Below are positions 52,262 through 61,314 of a stretch of 64,000 bases of DNA, in pieces. The notes beneath the pieces are model-generated. The model did not search any database, was not told where the DNA came from, and saw nothing but the letters and a program-made list of their open reading frames with translations. The translations under genes were made by a program, and so were the position numbers. Where the stretch lies: the NCBI RefSeq assembly GCF_030296055.1, contig NZ_AP027370.1:2237001-2301000 (forward strand). Reading direction: 5' to 3'. Positions within the stretch are counted from its first letter, which is position 1; each line of letters starts with the position of its first letter. Source of the DNA: Hydrogenimonas cancrithermarum. Lineage in GTDB: Bacteria; Campylobacterota; Campylobacteria; Campylobacterales; Hydrogenimonadaceae.

Positions 52262-53089
52262 ATGGTCAAAAAACACATTACGAACACGGTATCACAATGG
52301 TTCGGCCGATTCGCCAACCATGAGTTTTCGAGCGGTGTGCAGTCGTTTATCAACCATGCCTATGTCAACCTTCTTGGGCTCGATATGTCGGAATTCGCCC
52401 CGCCGTCGACCTATCCGACACTCAACAAACTCTTTACCCGCGAGTTGAAAAAGCGGCGCCCGATCGACTATCGGCACGGTGCGCTGATTTCGCCGGTGGA
52501 TGCGTACGTAACCGAATGTGGAAAGCTCGAACAGGACAAGGCGCTGCAGATCAAGGGGATGAGTTACAGCATCGACGATCTTTTGACATTGCAGTACGGC
52601 CGAGAAGCGAAAGCGCTCTACGACGGCAGTTACATCAACTTCTATCTCTCCCCCAAAGATTACCACCGTTACCATATGCCCTACAAGCTGCGTATCGCCT
52701 CCATTCTGCACCAGCCGGGAAAGCTCTACCCGGTCAACTTCCCTTCACTGCGCCGGACAAAAGAGCTTTTCGTTGAGAACGAGCGTGTGATTTTGGAGTG
52801 TTTCACCGAAAAAAATCACCGTATTTTCATCGTCCTCGTGGGTGCACTCAATGTCGGAAAGATGACGATAGCCTTCGACCACCGCATCAAAACCAATGCC
52901 GACAGACGCGAACCGACCTTTTACAAATACGACAAAAAACCGGTTTGGTTGCACAAAGGGGACCTGCTCGGCATGTTCATGATGGGTTCGACCGTGCTCA
53001 TCTTCGCCGAGCCGGGTCTTATGGATGTCCGGACGAACGACAGAACCCACGTCCGCTTCGGGGAACGGGTGGCGATTATCAACGAATAG
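52262..53089 (+). CDS. psd: Phosphatidylserine decarboxylase proenzyme
   Basis: Makes phosphatidylethanolamine from phosphatidylserine at the inner membrane. 275 residues: SPVDAYV near residue 80, KDYHRYHMP near 138 and the self-cleavage site GST in MMGSTVLIF near 243, where the Ser becomes the pyruvoyl group. Starts directly after the ferritin-like gene with no gap. The order IscU-like, ferritin-like, psd looks like one transcript. Confidence 0.93.
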   Translation: MVKKHITNTVSQWFGRFANHEFSSGVQSFINHAYVNLLGLDMSEFAPPSTYPTLNKLFTRELKKRRPIDYRHGALISPVDAYVTECGKLEQDKALQIKGMSYSIDDLLTLQYGREAKALYDGSYINFYLSPKDYHRYHMPYKLRIASILHQPGKLYPVNFPSLRRTKELFVENERVILECFTEKNHRIFIVLVGALNVGKMTIAFDHRIKTNADRREPTFYKYDKKPVWLHKGDLLGMFMMGSTVLIFAEPGLMDVRTNDRTHVRFGERVAIINE

Positions 53090-53157
53090 AGTCAGCCGGC
53101 CACCGGTAAGTGAACTTTGGATACGAAAGATTTCCCGCCGATGCGCGGGGAGAATTT

Positions 53158-55113
53158 TTACCTCTCATCGATCCGGTTTTTCAAAAACGCCCGGATCTTT
53201 TCTTTCAGCTCTTTCAATTCATTCTCATTTTTTCCATACCGTAAATGATGGTAAATTCGATCGATTGTCTCGATCGGCTCTTCTTCGGGATGATCTTCGA
53301 GATAGCGCTTGAAAAGTGAGCGGAGTGTCTCTCCCTCCTTACGCGAATATCCCTCTTTTTCAAGTCGTTTGAGAAGAGGCTGTAAAAGACACAGGATTTT
53401 GTCGGGGCAGGGGGCTCTTTTGAAATGACGGACGGCTATCGTGACAACGATAATCAGAAGCAAAAGGGCGACGATGAATTGTATGACGAAAATCGGGTCG
53501 TTTTTCGCTTTTTCGAGTAGCTGCATCTGTCTGAACCGGCTGTAGCGCAAAATCCATGTTTCAACCTGGTATTTGGCGTAAAGAATGTAGAGGTCGAGTC
53601 GGGTTCTGGCCCGTGAAACTGTAGCGTCGCCCTGTGTCGTATCTTTACGCAGCAGTTCCGCCACTGTGTCGTCACTGATAAAAGCGGCGGTTGCAGTCGT
53701 TTCGACCCGCTGCCAATGGCCGTCGATCAGTACTTCCGCCCAAGCGTGGGCGTCACGCTCCTCTACGGCGAGGTAGTTTTTGACACGGTTCGCCATCTTC
53801 CCTTTGTATCCGGTGACGATGCGTGCCGGAAGGCCGGCGAGGCGTGCCATCGTTACGAAACTGCTGGCGAAGTGGACGCAATAGCCCTTTTTCTTCTCGA
53901 AGAGGAAGCTGTCGGTGGCGTGGTTCAGCTCGAGCGGTTCTGGTTTCAATGTATAGGTCAGGCGTGCAGTTTTGAAAAAGCGTACCAGTGCATCGATACG
54001 TCTCTCTTCTTCGGGGTAATCCGCTCTGATTTTTTTCGCCGCCGCTGCCGTTTTCGGGTTGGAGGAGGCGTTTGCATCGAGTGCGTAGGCGATGACGGTT
54101 TCGTCCGTCGAAGCTCCGTAACGGTACTCCAGGGCGGAGCTCGCCTCATAGATCTGCGGCGCGTCGATCGTCTCTTTGACTGTCGTTTCGAAATCGGCAT
54201 TTATCCACGCTCCTTCGGGTGCTTCGATCGGCAGGTCGAGCAGATAGAGCCACTTTTTGTGCGTCGGGTAGAGGTTGACTTTGTAGATGACGATGTTGGT
54301 GGCCTCTTCATACATTGGCGGCGTGGCGTACTTTCTTGGAGCGATGCGGTGTTGGATAAAAGGGGGCAGCGGTTCCCAATGGTCTTTTTTGTCGACATAG
54401 AGCACGCTGCCTCTGAAATAGAGTTTGCTTTCGGGTGGAAACTCTCCTTCGAACCCCACCTCCATGACGATGCGATCGGAAAGGACGTTCAGAGCGCCGG
54501 CATCGAGCCGCATCGTTCCGTCGTGGCCCATCCGCTGGAATGATTCGCCACGAAAACCGTAGGAGGCGTGCCCGAAGGAGATGCGTGGGAAAAAGATGAA
54601 GAGCAGCACGACCCACGGTAGCGAAAGGAGAAAGAGAATGCCGGTCATGCGCAGGCTTTCACGGAAGCCGCTTTGCATCTGCCATGTCAGAATGAGCCAG
54701 AGCAGTATGAAAAGTTCGAAAACGATATAGACGAGCATCGCGATCGAATCGAAAAAGAAGAGTGAAAGGGCGAGCAGAAGCATCGGCGAGACGATCAGGT
54801 AGCCGTTGATGGTTCTTGTCAGACGCTGCAGCGAAACGGCGAGAATCAGTAGGTAGGCCAGAAGTTCGACGAAAAGTTTGAGGCGTGAGAGTCCGATGAA
54901 ATTAAATGCGCCGTAGAGCGACAGGAAGATCGCGACGAGACCCAAAAGCGCCGTAAAGACCAGCAACGGCCTGGAAACACTTTTCCGCGAGATTACGAGA
55001 AAAACGACCACCATCATGAAAAGAAGCATGGGCAGTTTCGCCACGAGCAGGATCGGCGGCAAGACCGTCAAATAGGCGATGTCGAGCAGCCGCAGTGCCT
55101 TCGGATCGGTCAT
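53158..55113 (-). CDS. Transglutaminase-like membrane protein (TgpA type)
   Basis: 651 residues. N-terminal half has six to seven transmembrane helices (about 8-165), then a periplasmic transglutaminase core with Cys in KGYCVHFASSFVTMARLAGLPAR (about 400-420), His in RDAHAWAEV near 448, and one more helix near 545, with a cytosolic C-terminal tail. The longest frame starts 123 nt upstream inside the DUF58 gene; the ATG at MTDPKALRLL is chosen for its helix start. Third gene of the MoxR-DUF58-TgpA set. Confidence 0.88.
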   Translation of the reverse strand: MTDPKALRLLDIAYLTVLPPILLVAKLPMLLFMMVVVFLVISRKSVSRPLLVFTALLGLVAIFLSLYGAFNFIGLSRLKLFVELLAYLLILAVSLQRLTRTINGYLIVSPMLLLALSLFFFDSIAMLVYIVFELFILLWLILTWQMQSGFRESLRMTGILFLLSLPWVVLLFIFFPRISFGHASYGFRGESFQRMGHDGTMRLDAGALNVLSDRIVMEVGFEGEFPPESKLYFRGSVLYVDKKDHWEPLPPFIQHRIAPRKYATPPMYEEATNIVIYKVNLYPTHKKWLYLLDLPIEAPEGAWINADFETTVKETIDAPQIYEASSALEYRYGASTDETVIAYALDANASSNPKTAAAAKKIRADYPEEERRIDALVRFFKTARLTYTLKPEPLELNHATDSFLFEKKKGYCVHFASSFVTMARLAGLPARIVTGYKGKMANRVKNYLAVEERDAHAWAEVLIDGHWQRVETTATAAFISDDTVAELLRKDTTQGDATVSRARTRLDLYILYAKYQVETWILRYSRFRQMQLLEKAKNDPIFVIQFIVALLLLIIVVTIAVRHFKRAPCPDKILCLLQPLLKRLEKEGYSRKEGETLRSLFKRYLEDHPEEEPIETIDRIYHHLRYGKNENELKELKEKIRAFLKNRIDER

Positions 55114-55126
55114 TGCAATGGGGCGT

Positions 55127-55996
55127 TCAGTAGGTTGCGAGCGTTTCCAATATCGCATCGATCCCCTCCTTTCGGCTGTCAAGCTCCCCGTGCGGCATCC
55201 GGATGATGAACGGGAGGCCACGCTTTTCGCATTCAAGTGCCCAGAGCGTCAACTGCGAAAGTCTCGCTTCGTCACTCTTTGCGCAGCTTTTGAAGTCGAA
55301 ACGAAGTGTCTGCGTTTCGTGCTCCGTGATAAAATGTTTGACCATCGTCTCCCCTTTTGCAACCGAAGGCCAGTGGATCCGCGAAGCGCTTTGCGAGCCG
55401 CTGTAGTGTACCAGGCCGTCGAAATCGGTCTCTTCGCCGTAATGGGTACGGATGCGCTGCAGATAGCTTTGCAGCGGTTTTCCTTTCGGCTCGGGGTAGA
55501 CGACGACCTCACAGCGCGCTTCGATCGGAAGGACGAAGCGTATCGTCGAGAGTGGGAAGCGGCTTTCGAGCCTACAGGGCCCAAGCGCCATACGTCCACG
55601 CCGTTTCGGAACGATCGGAAGATTGGCCCGAATCACGGTTTGGGGTTCGATGGAGGATAGAGGCTGGCTTTGGTCTTTGCACCATAAGGCGATGCCCCAT
55701 GCCGTGGCGGGCGAAGGGTTTTTCACATTGAACCGGCAGTGGCTTTCGCGTTTTGCGAAAAGGCGGCCACATCCCTCGAACCCGGCTTCCAGCCGGCCGA
55801 TATTGAGTATGCCGAGAGGCGCGGCGGTCAGGACGGCGGCAAAAAGAAAAAAGAGGGTGATGTAGACAAGGTTAAAGTTGTGCATGTAAGCCTCCAGAAA
55901 GAGGCCGACAAGCAGCAGTACGACAAGGATAGTGTAGCGTGTGGCATGCTGTTCGACGCGTCTATACGTCTGAAGGAACGTGTGTAAAAAGCTCAT
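55127..55996 (-). CDS. DUF58 domain membrane protein
   Basis: 289 residues. Two adjacent N-terminal transmembrane segments (about 20-37 and 42-62), then a periplasmic-like beta region (VPKRRGRMALGPCRLESRFPLSTIRF) and the DUF58 signature near 190-225: VYPEPKG followed by DFDGLVHYSGSQSASRIHWPSVAKGETMVKHF. DUF58 genes regularly pair with MoxR ATPases, which are thought to act as chaperones for them. Overlaps the MoxR gene by 35 nt. Confidence 0.88.
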   Translation of the reverse strand: MSFLHTFLQTYRRVEQHATRYTILVVLLLVGLFLEAYMHNFNLVYITLFFLFAAVLTAAPLGILNIGRLEAGFEGCGRLFAKRESHCRFNVKNPSPATAWGIALWCKDQSQPLSSIEPQTVIRANLPIVPKRRGRMALGPCRLESRFPLSTIRFVLPIEARCEVVVYPEPKGKPLQSYLQRIRTHYGEETDFDGLVHYSGSQSASRIHWPSVAKGETMVKHFITEHETQTLRFDFKSCAKSDEARLSQLTLWALECEKRGLPFIIRMPHGELDSRKEGIDAILETLATY

Positions 55997-56882
55997 ACCG
56001 GATACGTTCGATCGACGTGGTACCCTCTTTGAAACGGAGCCTGTGGATGCAGGTTTCGCCCGCCACCGCCTGCAGATCGTCGGGGATGGCGTAGTCGCGT
56101 CCGTGCATCATCGCCCACGATTTGGTCATCGCCGTCAATGCCAGAGCCCCGCGGGTCGAGAGGCCGTTGACGAAGCGGCCACTGTCGCGGGTATGGGCGA
56201 TGATGGCCTGGATGTAATCGAGCATCGCCTCGCTCAAATGGACCGATGCGGCACGGGCTAAGAGCTCTTCGATTTGTGGCTTTTGCATCAACGGGTTGGA
56301 AGGCATAGGCGTCTGCGTGATGCCCTGAAGCACTTTGCGTTCCGCCTCTGCATTGGGATAGCCGATACCGAAGGAACAGATGAAACGGTCGAGCTGTGAA
56401 GAAGGGAGCGGGAAAGTACCAACCTCTTCGTGCGGATTCTGCGTAGCGATGACAAAAAAGGGTTCAGGCAATGGGTACGAGATACCGTCGATCGTCACAT
56501 GCCGCTCCTCCATCGCCTCGAGCAGTGCCGACTGGGTCTTTGGCATCGAACGGTTGATTTCATCCGCGAGAAGAAACGGTGTGAAGATGGGGCCTTTTTT
56601 CAGAGTGAAGCCGCCGCTTTTGAGATCGAAGTAGCTGACACCCAGAATGTCGGAAGGGAGCAGGTCGCTCGTAAACTGGATACGTCCGAACTTCAGTCCC
56701 ATCACCGATGCAAAAGTTTTTGCGAGTGTCGTTTTGCCGACGCCCGGAATATCTTCGAGCAGCAGATGCCCTCTTGCGAAAAAGGCGGCGAGCGTCAGGG
56801 TGATGGCGTGGCGTTTCCCAAGAAGATGCGATTCGATCGCATCGACGATGGGAATGAAGTCGGAAGAGAGGCTGTTTGGCAT
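55962..56882 (-). CDS. MoxR-family AAA+ ATPase
   Basis: 306 residues: Walker A DIPGVGKTTLAK near residue 43, Walker B LLADEINRSMPKTQSALLEAMEE near 108, sensor 1 VIATQNP near 145, sensor region LPSSQLDRF, and C-terminal lid with GRFVNGLSTRGALAL. MoxR ATPases remodel partner proteins. The two following genes are the expected partners. First gene of the set; the following spacer with the 233-residue gene is only 30 nt. Confidence 0.93.
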   Translation of the reverse strand: MPNSLSSDFIPIVDAIESHLLGKRHAITLTLAAFFARGHLLLEDIPGVGKTTLAKTFASVMGLKFGRIQFTSDLLPSDILGVSYFDLKSGGFTLKKGPIFTPFLLADEINRSMPKTQSALLEAMEERHVTIDGISYPLPEPFFVIATQNPHEEVGTFPLPSSQLDRFICSFGIGYPNAEAERKVLQGITQTPMPSNPLMQKPQIEELLARAASVHLSEAMLDYIQAIIAHTRDSGRFVNGLSTRGALALTAMTKSWAMMHGRDYAIPDDLQAVAGETCIHRLRFKEGTTSIERIRYELFTHVPSDV

Positions 56883-56912
56883 CGTGAGGGAAAGTCCTGA
56901 CCAATCATGGGC

Positions 56913-57614
56913 TCAGGAGAACTCTTCAGGGGTGCTGGTCGTATCGAGAAGCATCGGCCCACCGAGGTCGACGCGCTCGAACTCTTTCGTACGGCCCGGA
57001 AGTTCCTGACGGACGATGTAGAGCTCGCCGTAAACCTGCTGCGTTCTTAGCACATGCTCGTCGATTTCGAGCTTCTCGTCGTTGTACCATGCATTTTCCG
57101 GAACGACGAGATCGCACAGAAAGTCGTAGTATCCTTCACGGATCACGTCGTACTGGTTGTGTGACTGGCTGCAATCGAGATAGCCGAACTTGACGTTTTC
57201 GAGCGTAAACGATGCTTCTCCTTCGCCGCTGATGTCCCAGTAGGCTTCGCCAACTTCGGTTCGGATGAAGATGACGTCGCCGATCTTCGCTTTTTCGAGA
57301 AGCTCGAGTTTGGTATCGACATTGATATTTTGAAGTGTCATGTCGTCGAGAGAGACTTCCACCTCTTCGAGGTTGTCGGCATCGAGCGTGATCGTCGCTG
57401 TATCGGGATGGAAAGTCGTAAAGGTCTGAGCGCTGTCGAGCTCTTCGAGTTCGCCGCTTTCGATGTAGGCGTTGATGTTTTCGAAAAGCTCTGTGATGTT
57501 CTCTTTGTCGAAATCGGTATCGGCATCGATTTCAAGGCCTTCGAACTCGAGGCGGTTGAGTTTGTAGAATCCTATTTTTCTTCCTTCGGCTTCTATATGC
57601 AGTTTAAATGCCAT
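56913..57614 (-). CDS. Conserved acidic protein of unknown function
   Basis: 233 residues, strongly acidic, cytosolic, no signal peptide. It has repeated short beta segments (KIGDVIFIRTEVGEAYWDISGEG, YGELYIVRQELPG) and two Cys (DCSQS and LCDLV). No motif I recognise. It has its own promoter and stands before the MoxR set. AAAAGGAAC precedes the ATG. Confidence 0.65.
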   Translation of the reverse strand: MAFKLHIEAEGRKIGFYKLNRLEFEGLEIDADTDFDKENITELFENINAYIESGELEELDSAQTFTTFHPDTATITLDADNLEEVEVSLDDMTLQNINVDTKLELLEKAKIGDVIFIRTEVGEAYWDISGEGEASFTLENVKFGYLDCSQSHNQYDVIREGYYDFLCDLVVPENAWYNDEKLEIDEHVLRTQQVYGELYIVRQELPGRTKEFERVDLGGPMLLDTTSTPEEFS

Positions 57615-57641
57615 TGTATGTTCCTTTTAATTTATTTGGTT

Positions 57642-57647
57642 ATTATA
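57642..57647 (-). promoter_or_regulatory. Putative -10 box for the acidic unknown protein
   Basis: TATAAT on the minus strand (TGTATAATAACC), overlapping the ychF stop codon, 28 nt before the start. Confidence 0.5.
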
Positions 57648-58746
57648 CATTGAATCTGAAGTGCATGACATCGCCGTCTTGAACCACGTAATCTTTACCC
57701 TCGAGACGCATTTTCCCGGCCTCCTTGGCTCCCTGTTCGCCGCCATACTCGATGAAGTCTTCATAGGCGATCACTTCGGCGCGGATGAAGCCTTTTTCGA
57801 AATCGTTATGGATGACACTGGCCGCTTTCGGGGCTTTCCAACCGCGATGGATCGTCCAGGCGCGCACCTCTTTGACACCGGCGGTGAAGTAGCTGATCAG
57901 CCCCAGACGCTCGAACGCGGTTCGGATGATCTTGTCCAGACCCGACTCTTCGATACCGAGCTCTTCGAGGAACTCTTTGGCCTCATCCTCTTCGAGCTGG
58001 ACCAGCTCCTCTTCGATTTTGGCGCAGAGCTTGATGACATCCGCACCCACCTCTTCGGCGTGTTTCTTGACCGCCTGGACATATTCGTTGTCTTCGAGCA
58101 ATCCTTCTTCATCGACGTTGGCGCCGTAGATGATCGGTTTGTTGCTCAAAAAACGAAGCTCTTTGTCGAGTTGGATGAAGTTCTCGTCGTCACGCTTCTC
58201 GAAGGTGCTGACCGGTTTGATCTCTTCGAGGTGTTTCATCAACTCCTGGGCAATCTCGAGTTGCGCGCGCACCTTTTTGTCGCCGGTTTTCGCCTGGCGT
58301 GCGAGGCGGTCGATCTTCTTTTCGAGCTGCTGAATGTCGGCGAAGATCAGTTCACTCTCGATGATCTCGATGTCGCGCAGCGGGTCGATACTCCCTTCGA
58401 CGTGGGTGATATTGCCGTCTTCGAAGCAGCGTACCATATGCAAGATCATCTCCGTTTCACGGATATTGCTCAAAAACTGGTTGCCCAGCCCTTCGCCTTT
58501 GCTGGCACCCTTGACGAGCCCGGCGATATCGACGAAGTCGATCGTCGAGTGCTGGATACGCTCGGGATTGACGATTTTGGCCAACTCCTCCAGACGCGGA
58601 TCTGGAACGGGAACGACCGCCTTGTTCGGTTCGATCGTACAAAACGGATAGTTGGCAGACTCGGCATTCTGCGCTTTGGTAAGCGCGTTAAACGTGGTCG
58701 ATTTGCCGACATTCGGCAGCCCGACGATTCCTACGGGAAGACCCAT
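57643..58746 (-). CDS. ychF: Redox-responsive ATPase YchF (Obg family)
   Basis: P-loop enzyme of the Obg GTPase family that prefers ATP and binds the ribosome; it dampens the oxidative stress response in E. coli. 367 residues: GLPNVGKSTTFNALTKA near residue 9, DIAGLVKGASKGEGLGN near 70, a coiled-coil arm (about 130-190) and the C-terminal TGS domain (about 280-367). The start has AAGGAG ahead. Confidence 0.95.
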   Translation of the reverse strand: MGLPVGIVGLPNVGKSTTFNALTKAQNAESANYPFCTIEPNKAVVPVPDPRLEELAKIVNPERIQHSTIDFVDIAGLVKGASKGEGLGNQFLSNIRETEMILHMVRCFEDGNITHVEGSIDPLRDIEIIESELIFADIQQLEKKIDRLARQAKTGDKKVRAQLEIAQELMKHLEEIKPVSTFEKRDDENFIQLDKELRFLSNKPIIYGANVDEEGLLEDNEYVQAVKKHAEEVGADVIKLCAKIEEELVQLEEDEAKEFLEELGIEESGLDKIIRTAFERLGLISYFTAGVKEVRAWTIHRGWKAPKAASVIHNDFEKGFIRAEVIAYEDFIEYGGEQGAKEAGKMRLEGKDYVVQDGDVMHFRFNV

Positions 58747-58815
58747 ATAAAGACTCCTTGTTTGCTTGTAAATCTTCTGTTTTCAAGGGAAGTTTCGCAG
58801 TTTAAATAAAAAGGG

Positions 58816-58821
58816 AGTATA
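58816..58821 (-). promoter_or_regulatory. Putative -10 box for ychF
   Basis: TATACT on the minus strand (GGTATACTCC), 70 nt before the ychF start and 28 nt from the inverted repeat of the neighbouring transposase. Confidence 0.45.
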
Positions 58822-58848
58822 CCAAAGATAGCGAAAGAAAATCAACAA

Positions 58849-58934
58849 AAAAGTAGCCTGTCCCCATTAATTAGCCTGTCCCCATTAATCCATTAATCTA
58901 TAATTAATAAAAGTAAAGGGGACAGGCTACTTTT
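58849..58934. repeat. REP-like inverted repeat beside the Y1 transposase
   Basis: Perfect 17-bp inverted repeat: left arm 58849-58865 (core AGTAGCCTGTCCCC), right arm 58918-58934. Inside is a second direct copy of the left core: an 18-bp tandem TAGCCTGTCCCCATTAAT at 58854-58871 and 58872-58889. This CCTGTCCCC-type palindrome next to a RAYT gene is the expected substrate for the enzyme. Confidence 0.88.
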
Positions 58935-58955
58935 AAGCCATTTTCGATAGGATGA

Positions 58956-58961
58956 TAAAAT
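58956..58961 (+). promoter_or_regulatory. Putative -10 box for the Y1 transposase gene
   Basis: TAAAAT in GATGATAAAATCAT, 33 nt before the start and just inside the inverted repeat boundary. Confidence 0.4.
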
Positions 58962-58994
58962 CATTTCTTAGTTCAAATCTAAAAAGGTAGTTGT

Positions 58995-59660
58995 ATGCCG
59001 AGAATCGCTAGAGGTGAAACGGTCGGTGGAATTTACCATGTCATCAATCGTGGTAATATGCGGATGCGGATTTTTGACGATGATGAAGATTACAACTATT
59101 TTCTCGATCTGCTCGAGACGGCGAAAAAGCGGGAACCGGTGAGAGTACATGCCTACTGTCTATTGCCGAATCATTTTCATCTGATGCTCGTTCCACAGAA
59201 AGAGGGAGGACTGAGTCGCTTCATGCAGTGGGTGATGACGTCGCATGTGCGCTACTACCACAAAAAGAACAAAACCTCGGGCCATGTGTGGCAGGGGCGC
59301 TTCAAGAGTTTTATCGTGCAGCAGGAGAGCTACTATCTGACGCTGATGCGTTATATCGAAGCCAATGCGAAACGGGCCGGGTTGGTGGACGATGCTGGCG
59401 TTTGGCGGTATGGTTCGCTCTATGAGAGAATCCATAAAAGTAGATCGCTGCTCGATGAGACGTATCTCGACCTTGGAGATGGCTGGCACGATTTTGTCAA
59501 TGAGCCGATTTATGCTGCCGAACTTGAAAAGATACGCAATAGCGTCAACCGACAGGCGCCATTGGGTACGCCGGAGTGGCAAAAGCAGACGGCCGCGGAA
59601 CTCGGGCTGTTGTCGACACTCAATAGACGAGGCCGTCCAAAAAAGAAGAAGGAGGAATGA
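58995..59660 (+). mobile_element. REP-associated tyrosine transposase (Y1, RAYT/TnpA_REP)
   Basis: Single-strand DNA nuclease of the HUH Y1 family, 221 residues. PRIARGETVGGIYHVINRGN starts the domain, LLPNHFHLML at about residue 56-65 is the HUH metal motif, and the catalytic Tyr is expected in the later QQESYYLTLMRYIEANAKRAGLV region (about 110-130). The C-terminus is basic (RRGRPKKKKEE). RAYTs are often domesticated and mobilise REP palindromes; the adjacent inverted repeat fits. The frame is intact. Confidence 0.93.
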
Positions 59661-59774
59661 ATGACCGATGAGTGGATAAGAATGGGCTTGATCGTCGGAG
59701 CGGTGATTGTGATGGTCGTGATTTTGAAGATGCCCAAGAAAGATAAAAAAGAGGACGATACGAGAGATAGATGA
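59661..59774 (+). CDS. 37-residue single-helix membrane protein
   Basis: A short ORF starting one nt after the transposase stop, with GGAGGA at 5-nt spacing. It has a hydrophobic helix (LIVGAVIVMVVIL, about 10-22) and a charged tail (KKDKKEDDTRDR). No homologue is recalled. The strong ribosome site and membrane-like sequence support it as a real small gene. Confidence 0.5.
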   Translation: MTDEWIRMGLIVGAVIVMVVILKMPKKDKKEDDTRDR

Positions 59775-59779
59775 TTGTT

Positions 59780-59816
59780 GGGCAAGGGGAGAATGATTTC
59801 TCATGCCCCCTTGCCC
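59780..59816. terminator. Hairpin between convergent genes
   Basis: Perfect 10-bp stem GGGCAAGGGG (59780-59789) / CCCCTTGCCC (59807-59816) with an inner GAGAA/TTCTC stem in the loop. It lies between the small membrane ORF and the convergent pepA stop codon. There is no long U-tract on either side. Confidence 0.55.
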
Positions 59817-59826
59817 AGGAAAACGA

Positions 59827-61314
59827 CTAATGTGAAGACGACTTATCCTCTTTATTGGCCTGTTTTACAATCTGCTCGAACCATTTGACAGTCATGCGCA
59901 CACCCGCGCCGCTGGCACCGGCAGGGTTGTAGCCCCACGGTTTTTCGACGAAGGCCGGGCCTGCGATATCCAGGTGCAGCCACTTGTGTTTGTACTCTTT
60001 TTCGATGAAATGATCGAGAAAGAGTGCTGCAGTGATGGCACCGCCGTAGCGCGAGCTGCTGATGTTGCAGACGTCGGCGACATCGCTTTTGAGCAGTTTT
60101 TTCAGGTAACGGTTGAACGGTAACGTTCCAGTGAGTTCGCCGGCATTGGTCGCGGCTTTCGAGAAGCTGTGTTTGAGCCCTCTGTCGTGGCCCATCAAGC
60201 CTGTCGTATATTCGCCAAGTGCCACGACGCATGCCCCGGTCAATGTCGCGAAGTCGAGCAGGTAGTCGGGCGCAACCTTCTCCTGCGCGTAGCAGAGGCA
60301 GTCGGCGAGTACCAGGCGGCCTTCTGCATCGGTGTTGCGGATCTCGATTGTCGTGCCGTTCTTGGCTTTGAGGATGTCGTCGGGTTTGTAGGCGTTACCT
60401 CCGATCATGTTTTCGGTTGCACCGATGATGCCGTGTACCTCGATAGGAAGTTTCAGCTCACTCACCGCCTTCATGATGCCAAGTACCGCACAGGCTCCCG
60501 ATTTGTCCGACTTCATCGTCACCATATATTCGGCCGGCTTGAGGCTGAGGCCGCCGCTGTCGTAGGTGAGCCCTTTTCCGACGAGTGCCACTTTGAACTT
60601 CGCGTTTTCGGGCTTGTAGGCCAGGTGTACAAGTCTTGGCGGATGGTGGCTCGCACGGCTAACGGCAAGAAAAGCCTCCATGTTTTCGGCTTCCAGCCCC
60701 TTTTCATCGAGTACGATGCACTCCAGGCCGTTCTCTTCGGCGAGTGAGACCGCTTTGAGTCCCAGAATCTCCGGTGTCATGTCGTCGGGCGGCATGTTGA
60801 CGATGCTGCGCGTATAGTTGGTTGCCAGTGCGACGGTAACGGCTGCATCGACATACGCTTTGGCTTTTTCACAGTCGATACTTTTGCCGTTGAAATCCTC
60901 ACATGCGATCGTCACTTTTTTGATCGGGTGCTTCGCCTTTTCGGTTTTGTAGGCGTCGAATTCGTAGTCGCCGAGGATCATTCCTTCGGCCATCGCTTTG
61001 ATGTTTTGCGCCGAGCATTTTCCAAGGTAAAGCCCCGTTTTGACGTGCTCGGCTTTCGTCTTGCGTAGGGCACGGATCGCAGCGGCATAGGCGCTTCGGA
61101 TGTCGTCATGGTGCAAAGAGTCGGCTCCGACGTAGATGCGCCGACTCTGCGGCATCAGGCATGTCTCATCCTGCCCGCCTTCGAAACCTGAAAGTTCCAG
61201 TAGCTTTTTGTCCTCTTCGGCCCATGGATGGCCGAGGTTTTTTTCGACGACACAGACGATCTCCATGTCGGCTTCGATTTCACTTCGCGGCTGCGTTGTT
61301 GTTTCGATTTTCAT
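59827..61314 (-). CDS. pepA: Leucyl aminopeptidase (cytosol aminopeptidase, M17)
   Basis: Removes N-terminal amino acids from peptides in the cytosol. 495 residues: N-terminal regulatory domain, then the catalytic domain with VGKGLTYDSGGLSLKP near 265 and the family signature NTDAEGRLVLAD near 345. The Lys/Asp/Glu metal ligands in these motifs are intact. The longest frame starts 93 nt earlier, overlapping the DedA gene; the ATG used starts at MKIETTTQ, leaving a 35-nt overlap with that gene. Confidence 0.95.
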   Translation of the reverse strand: MKIETTTQPRSEIEADMEIVCVVEKNLGHPWAEEDKKLLELSGFEGGQDETCLMPQSRRIYVGADSLHHDDIRSAYAAAIRALRKTKAEHVKTGLYLGKCSAQNIKAMAEGMILGDYEFDAYKTEKAKHPIKKVTIACEDFNGKSIDCEKAKAYVDAAVTVALATNYTRSIVNMPPDDMTPEILGLKAVSLAEENGLECIVLDEKGLEAENMEAFLAVSRASHHPPRLVHLAYKPENAKFKVALVGKGLTYDSGGLSLKPAEYMVTMKSDKSGACAVLGIMKAVSELKLPIEVHGIIGATENMIGGNAYKPDDILKAKNGTTIEIRNTDAEGRLVLADCLCYAQEKVAPDYLLDFATLTGACVVALGEYTTGLMGHDRGLKHSFSKAATNAGELTGTLPFNRYLKKLLKSDVADVCNISSSRYGGAITAALFLDHFIEKEYKHKWLHLDIAGPAFVEKPWGYNPAGASGAGVRMTVKWFEQIVKQANKEDKSSSH

